From Galbibacter mesophilus (lineage in GTDB: Bacteria > Bacteroidota > Bacteroidia > Flavobacteriales > Flavobacteriaceae): a DNA stretch of 64,000 bases. A program made the position numbers and the translations under genes. The DNA lies in NCBI RefSeq assembly GCF_023721415.1, contig NZ_JAMQVC010000002.1, positions 744,001 to 808,000 of the forward strand. The letters run 5' to 3'. This document shows positions 1-8,585 of the stretch, one piece after another. Under the pieces are notes generated by a model. The model worked only from the letters and a program-made list of their open reading frames with translations. It searched no databases and was not told the DNA's origin. Numbering within the stretch: the stretch's first letter is position 1; each line of letters starts with the position of its first letter.

Positions 1-106
1 TTACAATAATGAAAAAGGCAATTTTATCTACCGGGAATACTTCAAAAGCAAAAAATATAATCACCAAAGCGAGTACAGCAAACACATATATAATTTCTAC
101 CGACAT
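1..106 (-). CDS. SLC13-type permease, N-terminal fragment (partial)
   Basis: Only the first 35 codons lie in the window; the gene runs off the left edge. The start is the ATG whose complement is at 104-106. The fragment begins MSVEIIYVFAVLAL and continues as one hydrophobic helix with the stretch EVFPVDKIAFF, which resembles the first membrane segment of SLC13/DASS-type anion permeases with TrkA-C domains. It is divergent from the formate/nitrite-type channel, with 127 bp between them. The family call rests on one helix and is therefore tentative. Confidence 0.5.
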   Translation of the reverse strand, partial: MSVEIIYVFAVLALVIIFFAFEVFPVDKIAFFIIV

Positions 107-233
107 AAAGGTTGTTTGTTATTTTAATTAAAGATATTTGAAATACCAATTGGTTGTATACAACAAAATTGTAAATTATTGGATAGGATTAAATTAATCG
201 CTTAATTTGGTACGCTTCGTTTAAAAACAATAT

Positions 234-1076
234 ATGGATAAAGAGGAGAAAAAACTACAAGATATTGATAAAGAACTGGATAAGTCCCAAAAATCCAATG
301 AAACCGCTGCCAAGAGTCACGGGGAAATTTTAAAAGAACAGATTTGTGAAGGAAACGAGGTTTACAAACGAAGCACCAGCAGTATATTACTGAGTTCTTT
401 AACGGCGGGCTTGGAAATAGGATTTAGCTATTTAATGATTTGCTCGGTATTTTTTTATTTTGAAGGAAAAGTAGCCGAAGACACCTTGTTTAAACTCATG
501 GCATTGGTATATCCATTGGGGTTTATTATGGTGGTTTTAGGACAATCCATCTTGTTTACAGAGCAAACCTCTTTATTGACTTTGCCCGTGCTGAACAAAA
601 AACATTCCGTAGGTAGTTTATTACGTCTTTGGGGACTGGTAATTCTAGGAAATTTACTAGGAGGGTGGCTTATAGCGTTGGTTTTACGATGGATAGGCCC
701 CGAATTGGGGATTTTCACCGAACAAACAATCACAAAAATTGCCGAACACGTAACACATTTTAGTCCGCTGGTTATTGTAGTAAGTGCAGTATTGGCCGGT
801 TGGTTAATGGGGTTGCTGTCATGGTTAATAACATCATCTAAAGATACGGTAAGCCGAATTGTTATTATTTATATGATTACCGCATTAATGGCATTTACGG
901 GATTGCACCATAGTATTATTGGAAATATAGAAGTATTTGCAGGCATGTTAAGTTCGCCAACTATTATGCTAACGGATTATCTAACATTTCAAAGTCTGGC
1001 ATTAACCGGAAACGCCATGGGTGGAGCAATCTTTGTAGCCTTGCTAAAGTATAGAGCATTTGTATTCAATGTATAG
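234..1076 (+). CDS. Formate/nitrite transporter family protein
   Basis: A 280-residue inner-membrane protein of the FNT (FocA/NirC/YfdC) family, which conducts small monovalent anions such as formate or nitrite through a pentameric channel. The first 45 residues are charged and soluble (rich in K, E, D), as in YfdC-like members; six hydrophobic segments follow from about residue 50 to the end. The FNT-like patches LGQSILFTEQTSLL (about 102-115) and TGLHHSIIGNIEVF (about 221-234) are present. The start ATG is at 234. Substrate cannot be decided from sequence; the YfdC-like branch is mostly uncharacterised. It appears monocistronic. Confidence 0.85.
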   Translation: MDKEEKKLQDIDKELDKSQKSNETAAKSHGEILKEQICEGNEVYKRSTSSILLSSLTAGLEIGFSYLMICSVFFYFEGKVAEDTLFKLMALVYPLGFIMVVLGQSILFTEQTSLLTLPVLNKKHSVGSLLRLWGLVILGNLLGGWLIALVLRWIGPELGIFTEQTITKIAEHVTHFSPLVIVVSAVLAGWLMGLLSWLITSSKDTVSRIVIIYMITALMAFTGLHHSIIGNIEVFAGMLSSPTIMLTDYLTFQSLALTGNAMGGAIFVALLKYRAFVFNV

Positions 1077-1378
1077 CCGAGCAAATAGGCTGATACATAA
1101 TACAACATATTGGACTTTTTATAGAAAGAGGGAGGTTTTGAAATATTCTATTTTACATAATGTAAATTATGAGTCAAATACAACTTGTTTTTAACGTGTA
1201 GTAAATTATATAAATAATTAATTAAGCGTTATGGTGATGTTAGATGCATGAAAGTAACTGACTATCTGGTTAATAAGTTTGTTTATAATGTTAATAACCA
1301 TTAAAAATTTTATTAACATTACTTATTTACAATTTATATTTTTGTAATTATAAATAAACTATAAACTATTGGTAAAAA
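1077..1378. other. Intergenic region, AT-rich
   Basis: About 300 bp, very AT-rich, without an ORF, an RNA gene or a strong hairpin that I can see. Its right end should carry the promoter of the zinc-ribbon/nuclease pair. TATTTTTG at 1337-1344 fits the Bacteroidota -7 consensus TAnnTTTG, but no convincing TTG lies 19 bp upstream, so this promoter is weakly supported. Confidence 0.4.
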
Positions 1379-1636
1379 ATGATTAAAGATAACTATAACA
1401 GAAAAATTAAACTGCAATGCGTTTCATGTTCAGGAACTGAATTTGACTTTAGTGAAGATAAAACGTGGGTTAAATGTCTAAATTGCGAAATAGAATACAA
1501 TGGAGGGTACAATGAACTGCTGGAGCTTAATAAACCAAACGTTGACTCTGCAATGGAACAACTACAAAGGCAAGTTTTAGACGATACTAAAAAGCAACTA
1601 AATAATGCTTTCAAGAAAATGAAATTCAAATTGTAA
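1379..1636 (+). CDS. Small zinc-ribbon protein, first gene of a two-gene cassette
   Basis: An 85-residue protein of unknown function. Residues 12-40 form a plausible zinc ribbon: C14-V-S-C17 and C33-L-N-C36, two CXXC knuckles 16 residues apart with aromatic residues between them. The second half (about 45-85) is a charged, glutamine- and lysine-rich helix ending KKMKFKL. The stop overlaps the next start (TAATG at 1634-1638), so the two are almost certainly translated together. A zinc ribbon next to a nuclease-like protein suggests nucleic-acid binding or protein contact, but this is inference. Base composition is more AT-rich than the housekeeping genes nearby. Confidence 0.7.
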   Translation: MIKDNYNRKIKLQCVSCSGTEFDFSEDKTWVKCLNCEIEYNGGYNELLELNKPNVDSAMEQLQRQVLDDTKKQLNNAFKKMKFKL

Positions 1637-2448
1637 TGGCATATATTCCTAGTGAAGATGAGATTTTAAAAGCAGTAAAGGATTCAGGATATTTATTTGA
1701 ACAAGAAATAGCAACTATTTTTGAAAACAATGGTTTTCATATTCGAACTAATTCGGCTTTTCAAGACTTAGATAATCAAGTTTCCAGAGAAATGGATTTT
1801 ATTGGATATAAATCATATAATAATGAAAGTCAAAATAATTTATGTATACATGTAAGAGTTTTAGCAGAATGTAAAAATAATAAGAATCCATATGTTTTTA
1901 TTGAAAGAAAGAAAGGTAAAGTTGATAGTCAATATATTCCTCCAAACTTTATTTTTCCCAATTCTTACAAGGAAAATTTGGAAGGTAATAGATATAGAAT
2001 GTTGAATGGGTTTGATTATCTAGATATAAGATCAATATACCCCTATACTGTTCAACTTAATAAAGCTGTTCAATTTTGTAAAATTGTAGGCAACGGAAGT
2101 AGTAATCTTCAGGCAGACCATAAAGGAATATATGATAGCCTCCTATATCCTATTATAAAATGCTTAGAGTTTCAAAAAGAAGCTGATAGAAAAATCGCAG
2201 TAAAACATTATTATATATATTTCCCTATCATTGTTTTACTCTCGAGATTGTATAAAATTCATGCTAATAGTCCTCAGCATGAATTAATTAAAACTAAACA
2301 TGTTGCATTTACTAGGCAAATAAACTCAAAAAAATATAGTGATAATTATTTAATTGATTTTTTATCAAAGGATGGCATACAAGACTTTATAAACAATAAC
2401 ATCGATAATTTCGTTTCTAATTTTATTGATAAAATATCTAATAAATAA
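1636..2448 (+). CDS. PD-(D/E)XK nuclease-like protein, second gene of the cassette
   Basis: A 270-residue protein not assigned to a named family. The N-terminal 90 residues read like a restriction-endonuclease fold: a first helix with E22 and E24 (GYLFEQEIATIF), then SREMDFIGYK with D54 and, after a strand, RVLAECKNNKNP with E78-C-K80. That is the E ... D ... E-x-K order of PD-(D/E)XK enzymes that cut or bind DNA. Residues about 165-270 are mainly helical, with a hydrophobic patch near 205-215, and may recognise substrate. It overlaps the zinc-ribbon gene by one base. The AT-rich context and decayed DNA downstream suggest an acquired element, possibly defence-related. Nuclease activity is predicted, not shown. 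Confidence 0.65.
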   Translation: MAYIPSEDEILKAVKDSGYLFEQEIATIFENNGFHIRTNSAFQDLDNQVSREMDFIGYKSYNNESQNNLCIHVRVLAECKNNKNPYVFIERKKGKVDSQYIPPNFIFPNSYKENLEGNRYRMLNGFDYLDIRSIYPYTVQLNKAVQFCKIVGNGSSNLQADHKGIYDSLLYPIIKCLEFQKEADRKIAVKHYYIYFPIIVLLSRLYKIHANSPQHELIKTKHVAFTRQINSKKYSDNYLIDFLSKDGIQDFINNNIDNFVSNFIDKISNK

Positions 2449-2560
2449 TTATATCAAACATTTAAATTGTCTAGTTAGAATAAAAAACATGAGTATTAAG
2501 TTATTAATTGGAGTTTTAGTATTTCTATGATGCTTACCGTTTTAAGAACTACATGAAGAT

Positions 2561-2701
2561 TTATCTGTAACCTTCCATCTGTTCCCTCATCATTCTACGC
2601 ATTACAGCCCTGCTTATAGTATTGCCCTTCTCCAATTATACTCGGGCTTGCTCTAGACTCTCTATTCATTCTTTTTTATAATCATTTTCGGTGTTCTTCA
2701 T
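2561..2701 (-). pseudogene. Decayed small ORF with two in-frame stops
   Basis: Read from an ATG at 2701, the minus strand gives a continuous-looking 46-residue peptide interrupted by TGA after YKKE and by TAA after QARV, ending MRRMMREQMEGYR and a final stop at 2561-2563. Replacing each stop by a one-base neighbour (Trp and Gln) gives a smooth charged, helical peptide, which is why I read it as a recently broken gene rather than chance. No family recognised. It lies in the 409-bp gap between the nuclease-like gene and the next conserved gene; the rest of that gap (to 2857) shows nothing else I can support. Confidence 0.35.
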
Positions 2702-2857
2702 ACCAATACATTTAAAAATCTGTAACAAACACACCCAAAAACCCAACCACCCTCACTCCCCTCTTACAAATATCTTTTCTTTTATAGAATGATGATTAAC
2801 AGCGTCTTGGGAATTAATCTTTTCTTTCTTGTACACTCAAACTAAAACATTGTAGAC

Positions 2858-3340
2858 ATGAAAAATTTAATTAGTAGTTTATTTTCCGATGAAGACAAGC
2901 AAGCCATTGCTGAAAGTATTAAACAAATTGAAGCGCTGATAAAAAATAAAGTGGTTGCGCTTAATGAAAAGGAACGCCAAAAGTATGGTTCCATCAACGA
3001 GAGTAATAAGCTTTTTGTAAACAAAGTTCATGCTTTCAGATTGGAAAACCCAGAACTAAGCGCTCCAGAAGTGGATTGGATGGAATTTGATAAAGACTAC
3101 ACCATGCGGACATTTTTGGAAAATCAAATTGAGTCCTTGGAAAGGATTTTATATCAGTTTAAAAGCACTAAGACGTTGCATGACTTTGATAATTTTCAGG
3201 ACTCTTTAATTGATTATAGCTATGCGCAGTACAAAAGAAATGCTAAAGAAAGCGGATTTAATAAAAAGGTCTCAGAATTAAAACAGTTTTTTACTCGGTC
3301 CAAAAACGATACAACAGGACAAGAGCCTGTTGGTAACTAA
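2858..3340 (+). CDS. Conserved hypothetical protein
   Basis: A 160-residue, highly charged, helical cytoplasmic protein without a signal peptide or membrane segment. It resembles a family of uncharacterised Bacteroidota proteins that begin MKNLxSxLFSDEDKQAI and carry a central motif like PEVDWMEFDKDY (about 71-82). There are no cysteine clusters or obvious catalytic residues. It is followed by a perfect palindromic terminator 17 bp after the stop and appears monocistronic. Function unknown. Confidence 0.7.
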   Translation: MKNLISSLFSDEDKQAIAESIKQIEALIKNKVVALNEKERQKYGSINESNKLFVNKVHAFRLENPELSAPEVDWMEFDKDYTMRTFLENQIESLERILYQFKSTKTLHDFDNFQDSLIDYSYAQYKRNAKESGFNKKVSELKQFFTRSKNDTTGQEPVGN

Positions 3341-3357
3341 ATAATGTTCCTTCACCT

Positions 3358-3387
3358 AAAAAGCCCCATAATATTATGGGGCTTTTT
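3358..3387. terminator. Perfect palindromic intrinsic terminator
   Basis: A 30-base perfect inverted repeat with arms AAAAAGCCCCATAAT and ATTATGGGGCTTTTT, giving a GC-rich stem with a T run on both strands. It ends transcription of the conserved hypothetical gene just upstream and could act in both directions. Confidence 0.85.
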
Positions 3388-3458
3388 GGTTCTAAAGACT
3401 ACCAATTACCTTAAAGAATGCAAATTCTAGGTTCTATAAGTGGTCGCTTAACGTCTTT

Positions 3459-3649
3459 TAATCATATTTTTAGGTTGTAAGACCTATCGAACGGATTATT
3501 TTAATGAAGTTTTTAGGTTACTAAACCTAAATCTCGATCTAATTTACCTCAATTTCGCCCTTTTAAACCTCAAGATTGGATTCTTTAACCTAAAAATATA
3601 GGTTGTAGGACGTGTCGATTTCTATAATTAACCTCAAAAAATAGGTTAA
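3459..3649. repeat. Cluster of AGGTT/AACCT hairpins in a gene-free gap
   Basis: The 480-bp gene-free gap between 3388 and 3867 contains at least four short inverted repeats built on the pentamer AGGTT: TAGGT/ACCTA at 3471-3486, TTTAGGTT/AACCTAAA at 3512-3531, AACCTA/TAGGTT at 3587-3604, and TTAACCT/AGGTTAA at 3628-3649. Two stretches (3459-3490 and 3586-3618) also align as direct repeats sharing TAGGTTGTA-GAC-T-TCGA. No ORF explains this. It may be a decayed dispersed repeat, an RNA or a protein-binding array. 3650-3867 shows nothing further. Confidence 0.45.
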
Positions 3650-3867
3650 AGACGTGAAAAGAACATTAATTTAATGCGATGGATACGTTAGTGAACGTGT
3701 CCGTTGGGGTTGTACACGTATCGAGATATGTGTTATAACCTATCGGGGTGGTTGTTTTGGATTGCTTTATTGAGAATATTGCATAAATGCTGAAGCTGGA
3801 TGCTAGAAGGTGGAAACTTAGGGAATTTCTTGTTTGAAGTTTCTAGTTTTTCGAATGTTGATACAAT

Positions 3868-3896
3868 AAAAAAAGCTGCGGGAACGCAGCTTTTTT
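3868..3896 (-). terminator. Intrinsic terminator of the fasciclin gene
   Basis: AAAAGCTGCG, a GGAA loop and CGCAGCTTTT form a strong stem with A and T runs on either side. It lies about 20 bp downstream of the stop of the minus-strand fasciclin gene. Confidence 0.8.
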
Positions 3897-3917
3897 AGTA
3901 TTCTATTATTTTTCTCT

Positions 3918-4538
3918 TTACGGCATTACCACAGCATCGATGGCATGGATAATTCCGTTGGATGCTTTTACATCGGCTTGTACCACAGTGGCCATATTGC
4001 CCTTGGCATCTTCTAATTTTACTTGTCCGTCAGCCAACGTAGCAGTTAATTTTCCACCTTGTACCGTTTCTACCATATACTTACCGTTATTACTGGTAAT
4101 GGCTTCGGTAAGGGTCTCAGCGTCTACTTTTCCTGGAACTACGTGATAGGTCAAAATTTTGGATAAGTCGGCTTTCTTGTTAGGTGCCAACAATCCTTCA
4201 ACCGTTCCTTTGGGTAGTTTTTCAAAAGCAGCGTTTGTGGGTGCAAAAACCGTAAAGGGTCCTTCTCCATTCAAGGTTTCTACCAAACCAGCTGCTTTTA
4301 CAGCAGTTACCAATGTGGAAAAATTCTCATCGGTACCGGCAACGCCAACAATGGTAGCGGTTTGATCGATGTCTTTTTCCATACTTTCCATTTTAGTGGT
4401 TTCATTGGAATCTGACATGGCTGTAATGGAATCTTCAGCTTTCGCATTGGATTCTTTTTCTTTTTTCTTTCCGTCTGCGCATGAAGCTAGTATAAGTGCT
4501 CCGGCTACGCATGCAATTGTTATTTTTCTGATTTTCAT
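3918..4538 (-). CDS. Fasciclin (FAS1) domain lipoprotein
   Basis: A 206-residue lipoprotein. The signal peptide ends in the lipobox LASC (Cys20), so the mature protein is lipid-anchored in the envelope. A charged linker (about 22-60) is followed by one FAS1 domain (about 62-205) with the typical patches GPFTVFAPTNAAFEKLP (H1 region), LTYHVVPGK and NGIIHAIDAVVMP (H2 region). FAS1 domains mediate adhesion or ligand binding at surfaces; the bacterial role is uncertain. TACATTTG, complement of 4555-4562, fits the Bacteroidota -7 element just upstream. A terminator follows the stop. It appears monocistronic. Confidence 0.9.
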   Translation of the reverse strand: MKIRKITIACVAGALILASCADGKKKEKESNAKAEDSITAMSDSNETTKMESMEKDIDQTATIVGVAGTDENFSTLVTAVKAAGLVETLNGEGPFTVFAPTNAAFEKLPKGTVEGLLAPNKKADLSKILTYHVVPGKVDAETLTEAITSNNGKYMVETVQGGKLTATLADGQVKLEDAKGNMATVVQADVKASNGIIHAIDAVVMP

Positions 4539-4753
4539 AGCTTTATGTTTTTTTCAAATGTAGTTGTTATTAGTCATAACTTAATCACAATTTTGTTTAA
4601 TGTTTTTATAATTTATGTTAAACAATATAATAACTAACAAATGGAATGAATTTCTTTCAATAAAAAGAAACGAATAGTAATCTTTTGGTTTTCAGAGTAA
4701 TAAAGTATAAGTAGAGAGAATTTATAAAAGAAGTGTCAACTTTTAGCAGTCTC

Positions 4754-6019
4754 CTACTCCTTCTCGTGCTCCTCTATATCCTTCCGAAGGTCTAGTTTTC
4801 TAAACGCTGGGGAGATAATACCTGTGGTAACGACTGTTATAAGCGTCATGGTACCGCCAAAGACAACCGCTGTTACAGTACCCATTAATCGGGCTGTGAG
4901 TCCGCTTTCAAAAGCACCCAGCTCGTTAGAAGAGCCTACAAACATAGAATTAACGGATGCCACACGTCCTCTCATTTCGTCTGGGGTTCGTAATTGAAGA
5001 ATGGTTTGGCGGATAATCATGGAAATACCATCAAACACGCCGCTAAAGAACAAGGCTAGCACCGAAAGCCAAAAGAATTTTGAGAGTCCGAATACAATAA
5101 TACACACCCCGAATCCGAAAATGGCGGCCAATAACTTCATTCCGGCGCTTTTATTCAAAGGAAAATAAGCCGATGTAAACATGGTAATCAATGCGCCAAC
5201 TGCCGGTGCGGCCCGTAAAATACCAAATCCCTGGGAGCCAACGTGCAGAATATCCTGAGCGAAAACTGGGAGTAGTGCCACTGCCCCACCAAAAAGTACA
5301 GCAATCATATCCAATGTAAGTGCTCCTAAAATTATCTTGGTACTGAAAACAAATTTTACCCCCTCACGTAGGCTTTTAAAAACATTTTCCCCGATTTTCG
5401 GATTCAAAATAGGTTTCACGGGGATTTGCAATAAGTTGATAAATGCTATTAAAGAAAAACCGAAAATAAGGCACATAGACCAGTGTACGCCAATCCAATT
5501 TATACTAAAACCCGCCAATGCCGGCCCAAGTACTGCACCCATTTGCCAAACCGAACTGCTCCAAGTAGCCGCGTTGGGGTACACTTTTTTAGGAACGATT
5601 AAGGAGAAAAGGGAAAATATAGTAGGCCCTAAAAACGCACGGACAATCCCACCCAAAAAGACCAAGAAGTAAATACAATATAATACTACATTGGTGGACC
5701 AATTCGCAATTATTTTGGGCCAAGTAAGTAGAAACAGTCCTAAACTTATTACCGAGAAACCTATTATACACTTAATCAATAAATTGCGCTTTTCTTTTTG
5801 GTCTACCACGTGCCCTGCAAATAACGCCAGGGAAACTGCCGGGATTACCTCCATTAACCCTATGATGCCCAGTGAAAGTGGGTCTTTGGTGATACTATAC
5901 ACCTCCCACTCTATAACTACAAATTGCATAGACCATGCAAAAACCATGGCGAAGCGTACTATTAAAAATATATTGAATTCTCTAAACCGAAGTGCTGCGT
6001 AAGGGTCGTTTTTTTTCAA
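4754..6019 (-). CDS. MFS transporter (EntS/MFS_3-like)
   Basis: A 421-residue inner-membrane protein with about 12 hydrophobic segments and the major facilitator fold. It resembles the MFS_3 (enterobactin-exporter-like) branch: an N-terminal DPYAALRFREFNIFL amphipathic start, the cytoplasmic loop LFAGHVVDQKEKRNL after helix 2, and LRTPDEMRGRVASVNSMF in the second half. A proton-driven exporter is likely; the substrate is unknown. The best start is a TTG at 6017-6019 giving MKKNDPYAAL; no nearby in-frame ATG fits. Monocistronic, with a 215-bp gap to the fasciclin gene. Confidence 0.85.
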   Translation of the reverse strand: MKKNDPYAALRFREFNIFLIVRFAMVFAWSMQFVVIEWEVYSITKDPLSLGIIGLMEVIPAVSLALFAGHVVDQKEKRNLLIKCIIGFSVISLGLFLLTWPKIIANWSTNVVLYCIYFLVFLGGIVRAFLGPTIFSLFSLIVPKKVYPNAATWSSSVWQMGAVLGPALAGFSINWIGVHWSMCLIFGFSLIAFINLLQIPVKPILNPKIGENVFKSLREGVKFVFSTKIILGALTLDMIAVLFGGAVALLPVFAQDILHVGSQGFGILRAAPAVGALITMFTSAYFPLNKSAGMKLLAAIFGFGVCIIVFGLSKFFWLSVLALFFSGVFDGISMIIRQTILQLRTPDEMRGRVASVNSMFVGSSNELGAFESGLTARLMGTVTAVVFGGTMTLITVVTTGIISPAFRKLDLRKDIEEHEKE

Positions 6020-6259
6020 GGTTTTTACTTTCGAATTTATGGGTACTACCCTTCAAAGGTACGTATATATGATAAATTTTTTATTCTTCCGAAGGATTTA
6101 AACGCGTTTATATAAACCGCTGATTTTCATTTAAAACACTCTTTAAAACATCGATTAAGTGAATGTTTTGTCGGATTAATTACAAATATTTTAACATTTT
6201 CTGAAAATCTATATCAAAAAAGCATCCGTAGATATATACAAATCACTTAAAATATCATT

Positions 6260-7093
6260 ATGAAAAAAACAGTAATAACCGTATTCACAATGGCATTGTT
6301 AGCGTCTTGTGTATCGAAAAAGAAATACGTTCAACTAGAACAGGAAAAAGGGGAATTACAAAGTCAACTACAAAAATCGCAAGTAGAAAATGAAGAATTG
6401 GAAAGCAAATTTGCTGCTATTCAAGAGCGTGTAGATGAATACAACGGCAAGATAAACAGCTTAACAGAAGAAAACAACAGTATGATGGTTACTGTGGATG
6501 ATGTGGCTGTTATTTCTGAAGACACCAAAGAAGGTATGCGCAAAACATTGGAAAATGTAGACCCTGTCTTGCTAAGCGAAGCGAAAACACTAAAGGATTC
6601 TATGAATTTGGCGGTATCTTATAACCTTCAAAAATCAATGAACAACAGCAGTCTTAACGAAGACGAAGATATTGCCATTGATATTGATGAAACCGTAGTT
6701 ATGATTTCTATTTCTGATAAACTTCTTTTCAACACAGCAAGTTACAGAGTTAGCAACAAAGCGAATGATATTCTTCAAAAACTGGCAGATGTTATTAATT
6801 CTGAACCAAGTATTGAAGTAATGGTTGAAGGGCATACAGACCCAAGAAGCATCCACAACGAAAAAGTAGCGGATAACTGGGATTTAAGTGTTTTAAGAGC
6901 CACTTCCGTAGTACGTAAATTACAAAACGATTTTAATGTTGCTCCTGAAAAGCTAATTGCTTCAGGAAGAAGTAGCTACCAACCATTGGTAGAGAACGAT
7001 TCCAAAGAAGGTAGAGCAAAAAACAGAAGAACTAGAATAGTTATTCTACCGAACATCAACAAATTCTTTGCTTTGATGGCTTCTAACGAATAA
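6260..7093 (+). CDS. OmpA-family lipoprotein
   Basis: A 277-residue envelope protein. The signal peptide ends LLASC (Cys17), a lipobox. Residues about 22-85 form a coiled coil (VQLEQEKGELQSQLQ and onwards), and the C-terminal half (about 150-270) is an OmpA peptidoglycan-binding domain with VMVEGHTDPR, LSVLRATSVVRKL, ASGRSSYQP and KNRRTRIVI. The expected role is a Pal-like anchor between outer membrane and peptidoglycan. A strong terminator follows at 7135-7175. Monocistronic. Length and layout match common Flavobacteria OmpA/MotB-like lipoproteins. Confidence 0.9.
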   Translation: MKKTVITVFTMALLASCVSKKKYVQLEQEKGELQSQLQKSQVENEELESKFAAIQERVDEYNGKINSLTEENNSMMVTVDDVAVISEDTKEGMRKTLENVDPVLLSEAKTLKDSMNLAVSYNLQKSMNNSSLNEDEDIAIDIDETVVMISISDKLLFNTASYRVSNKANDILQKLADVINSEPSIEVMVEGHTDPRSIHNEKVADNWDLSVLRATSVVRKLQNDFNVAPEKLIASGRSSYQPLVENDSKEGRAKNRRTRIVILPNINKFFALMASNE

Positions 7094-7134
7094 CAAAAAG
7101 CGCTAGATTAACACACAATAGCAACCCTTAATGT

Positions 7135-7175
7135 AAAAACGCCTTACCGATTGATTTTCGGTAAGGCGTTTTTTT
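7135..7175. terminator. Bidirectional intrinsic terminator
   Basis: A 12-bp stem ACGCCTTACCGA / TCGGTAAGGCGT with A and T runs on the two sides, between the convergent OmpA-type and sorbosone-dehydrogenase-type genes. It can serve both. Confidence 0.85.
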
Positions 7176-7195
7176 ATGTGGATAGTTAACTTGTG

Positions 7196-8476
7196 CTATT
7201 TAGTTGCACTTACTTTCCAAATAATTCCGGTATCATCATCATTTACTAATAGTGAACCTTGTGGCGTTACCGCTACACAAACCGGACGACCATATACTTG
7301 GCCTTCTTCATCGCTTTTAATAAAACCAGTTAAAAAGTCTTGTGGTTTTTGTGGTTTTCCTTCATTAAATGGAACAAAAGAAACTTTATATCCAGCAAAA
7401 TTCGCTCGGTTCCAAGACCCGTGCTGACCAATAAATGCGCCGTTTTGGTACTTTTCTGGGAATTGATTTTCCGTGTAAAAAGTTAATCCCAAGGTAGCAG
7501 TATGGCTTCCTGTAGGTACATCTGGAATAATGGTTTTAGCCACCATATCTGGATGTGGGTCTTCTTCCCAACGAGGGTCTTTTATCTCCCCATAATAGCT
7601 GTAAGGCCAACCGTACCATCCTCCTTTTTGTACACTTGTAATATAATCTGGCACTAAATTATCTCCTAAAGCGTCCCTTTCGTTAACTGCTGTCCAAAGT
7701 TGTCCCGTAGCTGGGTTCCAGTCCATCCCAACCGGATTTCTTAGTCCGCTTGCATAGATTTCTTCTCCGCTTCCGTCCAGGTTTACTACAAGGATAGCAG
7801 CTCGACGCTCTTCAACATCCATACCGTGCTCCCCAACATTACTAGCAGAACCTACGGAAATATAAATTTTGTCCTGAGCTTCGTTGGTAATAATATTACG
7901 TGTCCAGTGGTTATTGTAGCCACCAGCAGGTAAATCTACCAACTTCTCCCCTTTTGCGGTGATTTTTGTCATTCCCTGTTTGTAAGGGTATCTATATAAA
8001 CCGTCGGTATTGGCTACGTAAAAGTTCTCACCAATAATTAGCATTCCGAAGTTTTTATTTAAGTCTTTCAAGAAAACATGGCGCTCATCAATTTTTTCAT
8101 CGCCATTGGTGTCCCTAAGCAACGTAATTTGATTGGCGCTTTCACTGGAATTGGATTCAGCAATAAAATAATCTCCGTTTGGCGCAACGTACGTCCATCG
8201 TGGGTGCTTTAACTCGTCTGCAAAACGGCTAACGGTGAAACCTTCAGGCGCTTCGGGCATAGTATCCTCTGGCCACCCCACCACTTTACTCGGTTTGGAT
8301 GTTGGTTGCGTAGAAAACGGCGCAGGCAATTCCAGCGTCCCTACAGCGGTTTCAACGGTGGTTATGCTATCTTTAGGAGCTTCTTCAGCAACTTCCGAAG
8401 TTTCTTTTTTATCTGTGTTGGTTTTACAACTGAATGCCAAAACCGATAATGACATCAATAATAGTGTGCGTTTCAT
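7196..8476 (-). CDS. Sorbosone/glucose dehydrogenase-like beta-propeller lipoprotein
   Basis: A 426-residue lipoprotein with signal peptide and Cys17 (LAFSC). From about residue 75 it is a beta-propeller of the PQQ-dependent glucose/sorbosone dehydrogenase family: PRWTYVAPNGDYFIAES, NHWTRNIITN, GLRNPVGMDWNPATGQLW, GGWYGWPYSYYG, QHGSWNRANFAGY and a final NDDDTGIIWKV. These enzymes oxidise sugars in the periplasm using PQQ; no PQQ biosynthesis genes are in the window, so a cofactor would have to come from elsewhere. The linker at 20-70 is rich in E, P and T. Monocistronic, convergent with the OmpA-type gene. Confidence 0.85.
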   Translation of the reverse strand: MKRTLLLMSLSVLAFSCKTNTDKKETSEVAEEAPKDSITTVETAVGTLELPAPFSTQPTSKPSKVVGWPEDTMPEAPEGFTVSRFADELKHPRWTYVAPNGDYFIAESNSSESANQITLLRDTNGDEKIDERHVFLKDLNKNFGMLIIGENFYVANTDGLYRYPYKQGMTKITAKGEKLVDLPAGGYNNHWTRNIITNEAQDKIYISVGSASNVGEHGMDVEERRAAILVVNLDGSGEEIYASGLRNPVGMDWNPATGQLWTAVNERDALGDNLVPDYITSVQKGGWYGWPYSYYGEIKDPRWEEDPHPDMVAKTIIPDVPTGSHTATLGLTFYTENQFPEKYQNGAFIGQHGSWNRANFAGYKVSFVPFNEGKPQKPQDFLTGFIKSDEEGQVYGRPVCVAVTPQGSLLVNDDDTGIIWKVSATK

Positions 8477-8585
8477 CTGTTAATACTTTTTTAATTGGAA
8501 ACCCTAATTTACAGTTAAATATGAATGTTAGAAACTGAAAGTAGTAATTAGTATTAATTTAACTTTTGTGCCTACTGGCTATTTG

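Noticed and set aside
455-733. Antisense ORF of 92 codons within the formate/nitrite-type channel gene
   Set aside because: It lies wholly inside a well-supported gene on the other strand, has no family resemblance and no sensible start context; typical reverse-frame shadow.
1379-2448. Named toxin-antitoxin or known restriction-modification system
   Set aside because: No methyltransferase or recognisable antitoxin is present. The pair has nuclease-like motifs only, so I left it unnamed.
3459-3649. Possible CRISPR array
   Set aside because: The AGGTT repeats are short, unevenly spaced and in both orientations; there are no regular spacers and no cas genes anywhere in the window.
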